Assembly (NCBI GenBank): GCA_015061315.1
Contig: SUWV01000001.1
Coordinates: 186,001 to 250,000 of the forward strand
Source of the DNA: Lentimicrobiaceae bacterium
GTDB taxonomy: Bacteria > Bacteroidota > Bacteroidia > Bacteroidales > F082
DNA length: 64,000 nt
Reading direction: 5' to 3'
Shown here: piece after piece, positions 62,206 to 64,000 of the stretch
How the letters are laid out: each line of letters starts with the position of its first letter
How positions within the stretch are numbered: position 1 is the stretch's first letter
Translations under genes and position numbers: made by a program
Notes under the pieces: generated by a model
Seen by the model: only the letters and a program-made list of their open reading frames with translations
What the model was told of the DNA's origin: nothing
The model's database searches: none

Positions 62206-64000
62206 ATGAAAAGGATTTTACTTTTTACAATGATGTGCCTTTTCGGGCTGTTTAGCCTGAATGCACAAACGACTATCACGGTAGGTGATGGTGCTGATGA
62301 GAGCTCTTGGGCTTCAAGCAACAATACACCCGTTGATGTCTATGCTAATTATGGTATGTCTCAGCAGATATACTTGGCTGATGAAATTGCATCTGCAGGT
62401 GGTGCTGCCGGTACAATAACACAAATAGCCTTTAAACGCGCTCCAAATAGCGGTATCCCAACCAGAAATTGGTCGATATATTTGACTAATATTACGGAAG
62501 GTGTATTTGACAATGAACAAGATTGGACTGCATCTTCTTTCATTGTATCGGAGTCTGACAAAGTATATAGTGGTAATTTTGATATAGCTCCTGATTGGAA
62601 TGTATTTGACTTGTCAGATTTTGAATACACTGGTGGTAATTTGTTGGTGACTGTTGTTGATAATACAGGAACCAATGGAGGTGATGTATTTTGGTATAAT
62701 CATGCTAATACATCCTATGCAATAGCAGCAACAGGTGGTCAATTTTCCCCTGAAAACAATAGCTATTCATTAAGCAAAGCCAATAGATGCTACATTCAAC
62801 TTACATTTGCTGAAGGTGGTGAAGGCGGCGAAACTCCAACTCCATCTATCGCTGCTCCTCAAAACTTAGTTGCTACAGTGAACGGACAAAATTCTATCAC
62901 CGTCACATGGGATGCTGTTGAAGGCGCAGAAGATTACTACGTTTATAAAGATGGTCAGTTGTGGGCTAATACAAGCGGCGCTACAACTTACACAGAAAAC
63001 GGTCTCGCAGCAGGTACAGAATGCTGCTTCGCAGTTCAAGCTGTTGGCGCAGCTGGCGAATCAGAACTCTCAGCTGAAGTTTGCGCTACAACAGAATCTG
63101 TTCAATTAGCAGAAAACGAAATCGTTATCGGTACAGCAACAACAAAATACTATTCTCCATTCTTGACAATCTTAGGCGGCGGCTCATGGTTCGAAGCAAT
63201 CTACAAGTCAGAAGAAATAGGAAAAGCTTGTACAATCAGCGAACTCGCATTCTCATACAAAGATGGTAATGAAACATCAGCTGACATCAACATCTATCTC
63301 GCTGAGACAACAAAAGATGAGTATGCAAATCCTAACGATGCAACAGCAGAAAGCGAATTGACATTGGTCTACTCAGGAACAGCAGTAACACTCTGTGACG
63401 AAGAATGGGAAACATTCGTATTGAACGCTCCATTCAACTACAGCGGCGAAAATAATCTTGTAGTTGTAGTAACAACAGCAAATACCGGCTTGGCAAACAA
63501 CTGGAATTGCTATGAAGATGCTAACTCTGTATTGATAAAGGATGTTTTCTTAGATTCTAAGAAACCAGTCTTGAAGCTTACATTGGGTGAAGGCGGCGAA
63601 ACTCCAGATCCAACTCCAGATCCAGAACCAGTCGCTCAGCAATATCGTATCAAATATGTTACAGGTGGAACATATCTCAATATTGAAAACAATACAGTTC
63701 ACACAAATGGTGCTTACGGTGGCGTAGGTCTCGCAGCATACGCAGAAAGCAATGCTCAAATCTTCACTATTGAAGACGCCGGTAATGATTTGGTTTATCT
63801 CCGTTCAGCTGACGGATATTACATCTATTGCCAACAATGGAATGTCGACGCTTATAGCACAACAGAAAAAACTGCATTAGGTATGCACGACTTAGGTGAT
63901 GGTACATTCTACTTGATGAATGGTACTAACTATTTCAAGGTCGGTTTAGCTGATGGCACTTATGATTCATATTATCCTTATTGTGATGCATCTCTTAGTG
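62206..64000 (+). CDS. T9SS-type modular adhesin-like protein, 5' part (runs off window)
   Basis: The frame is open from the ATG at 62206 to the window end (598 complete codons). Signal peptide 1-22 (MKRILLFTMMCLFGL, ending LNAQ), N-terminal module (about 23-205; NYGMSQQIYLADEIASAGGA, FEYTGGNLLVTVVD), a GEGGETPTPS linker, an Fn3-like domain (~213-300), a second, diverged copy of the module (~305-460; YYSPFLTILGGGSWFEAIYK) and another linker (GEGGETPDPTPDPEP). A different domain then begins (~475 on; YRIKYVTGGTYLNIEN, LRSADGYYIYCQQWN) that resembles a beta-trefoil or lectin-like fold; this last call is weak. The sorting domain would lie beyond the window. Export by T9SS is inferred from its paralogues. 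Confidence 0.85.
   Translation, partial: MKRILLFTMMCLFGLFSLNAQTTITVGDGADESSWASSNNTPVDVYANYGMSQQIYLADEIASAGGAAGTITQIAFKRAPNSGIPTRNWSIYLTNITEGVFDNEQDWTASSFIVSESDKVYSGNFDIAPDWNVFDLSDFEYTGGNLLVTVVDNTGTNGGDVFWYNHANTSYAIAATGGQFSPENNSYSLSKANRCYIQLTFAEGGEGGETPTPSIAAPQNLVATVNGQNSITVTWDAVEGAEDYYVYKDGQLWANTSGATTYTENGLAAGTECCFAVQAVGAAGESELSAEVCATTESVQLAENEIVIGTATTKYYSPFLTILGGGSWFEAIYKSEEIGKACTISELAFSYKDGNETSADINIYLAETTKDEYANPNDATAESELTLVYSGTAVTLCDEEWETFVLNAPFNYSGENNLVVVVTTANTGLANNWNCYEDANSVLIKDVFLDSKKPVLKLTLGEGGETPDPTPDPEPVAQQYRIKYVTGGTYLNIENNTVHTNGAYGGVGLAAYAESNAQIFTIEDAGNDLVYLRSADGYYIYCQQWNVDAYSTTEKTALGMHDLGDGTFYLMNGTNYFKVGLADGTYDSYYPYCDASLS

Overview
The window reads as chromosomal DNA of a member of the Bacteroidota, most likely the order Bacteroidales. 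The evidence is threefold: many secreted proteins end in type IX secretion (T9SS) C-terminal sorting domains; promoters fit the Bacteroidota pattern TTG / TAnnTTTG rather than -35/-10; and several gene neighbourhoods are typical of the phylum (DUF4175-like gene with ybeY; flippase, dut, TPR, DUF4292 and EnvC-like genes). The DNA is AT-rich. No transposase, integrase, phage gene, rRNA or CRISPR array is visible. The genus cannot be told from the sequence.

Layout. 1-4.6 kb: end of a DUF4175-like protein, ybeY, mnmG and a methyltransferase; two near-consensus ParB-binding (parS) palindromes flank mnmG exactly. 4.8-8.3 kb: a large orphan NtrY-like sensor kinase. 8.4-17.2 kb: a T9SS subtilase, then an envelope run (flippase, dut, TPR protein, DUF4292 lipoprotein, EnvC-like murein hydrolase activator). 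17.3-18.7 kb: a 42-residue lipoprotein between two copies of a palindromic repeat, then ornithine carbamoyltransferase. 18.9-27.9 kb: three T9SS proteins and a ROK sugar kinase, closely spaced. 28.0-42.2 kb: housekeeping genes (tRNA-Gln, rnr, ileS, a DksA/TraR-like protein, lspA, atpD, a lone PTS IIC protein, a cation/proton antiporter, fba, tRNA-Pro, mntP, pth). 42.2-64.0 kb: a run of seven T9SS multidomain surface proteins, the last cut by the window edge. They share an N-terminal module, fibronectin-III-like repeats, cleaved-adhesin-like domains and sorting domains, and most have their own promoter and terminator.

The most unusual structure lies between, and sometimes inside, the genes: short degenerate tandem arrays with 7- or 8-base periods. 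The commonest octamer fits GTCNACRA; the commonest heptamer is GACAATT/AACAATT. Octamer arrays lead into a 30-56 base imperfect palindrome starting GTAGAGACG, found five times here. Heptamer arrays often supply the stop codon of the gene before them. Octamer or related arrays also occur in frame inside coding sequences: the methyltransferase, the subtilase, two signal-peptide regions, a cytoplasmic loop of MntP and the same 16-residue stretch of several sorting domains. Of everything in the window, this repeat system looks least explained and most worth following up.

All product names come from reading motifs and architecture by eye; no database search was run. Domain boundaries in the large surface proteins are approximate.
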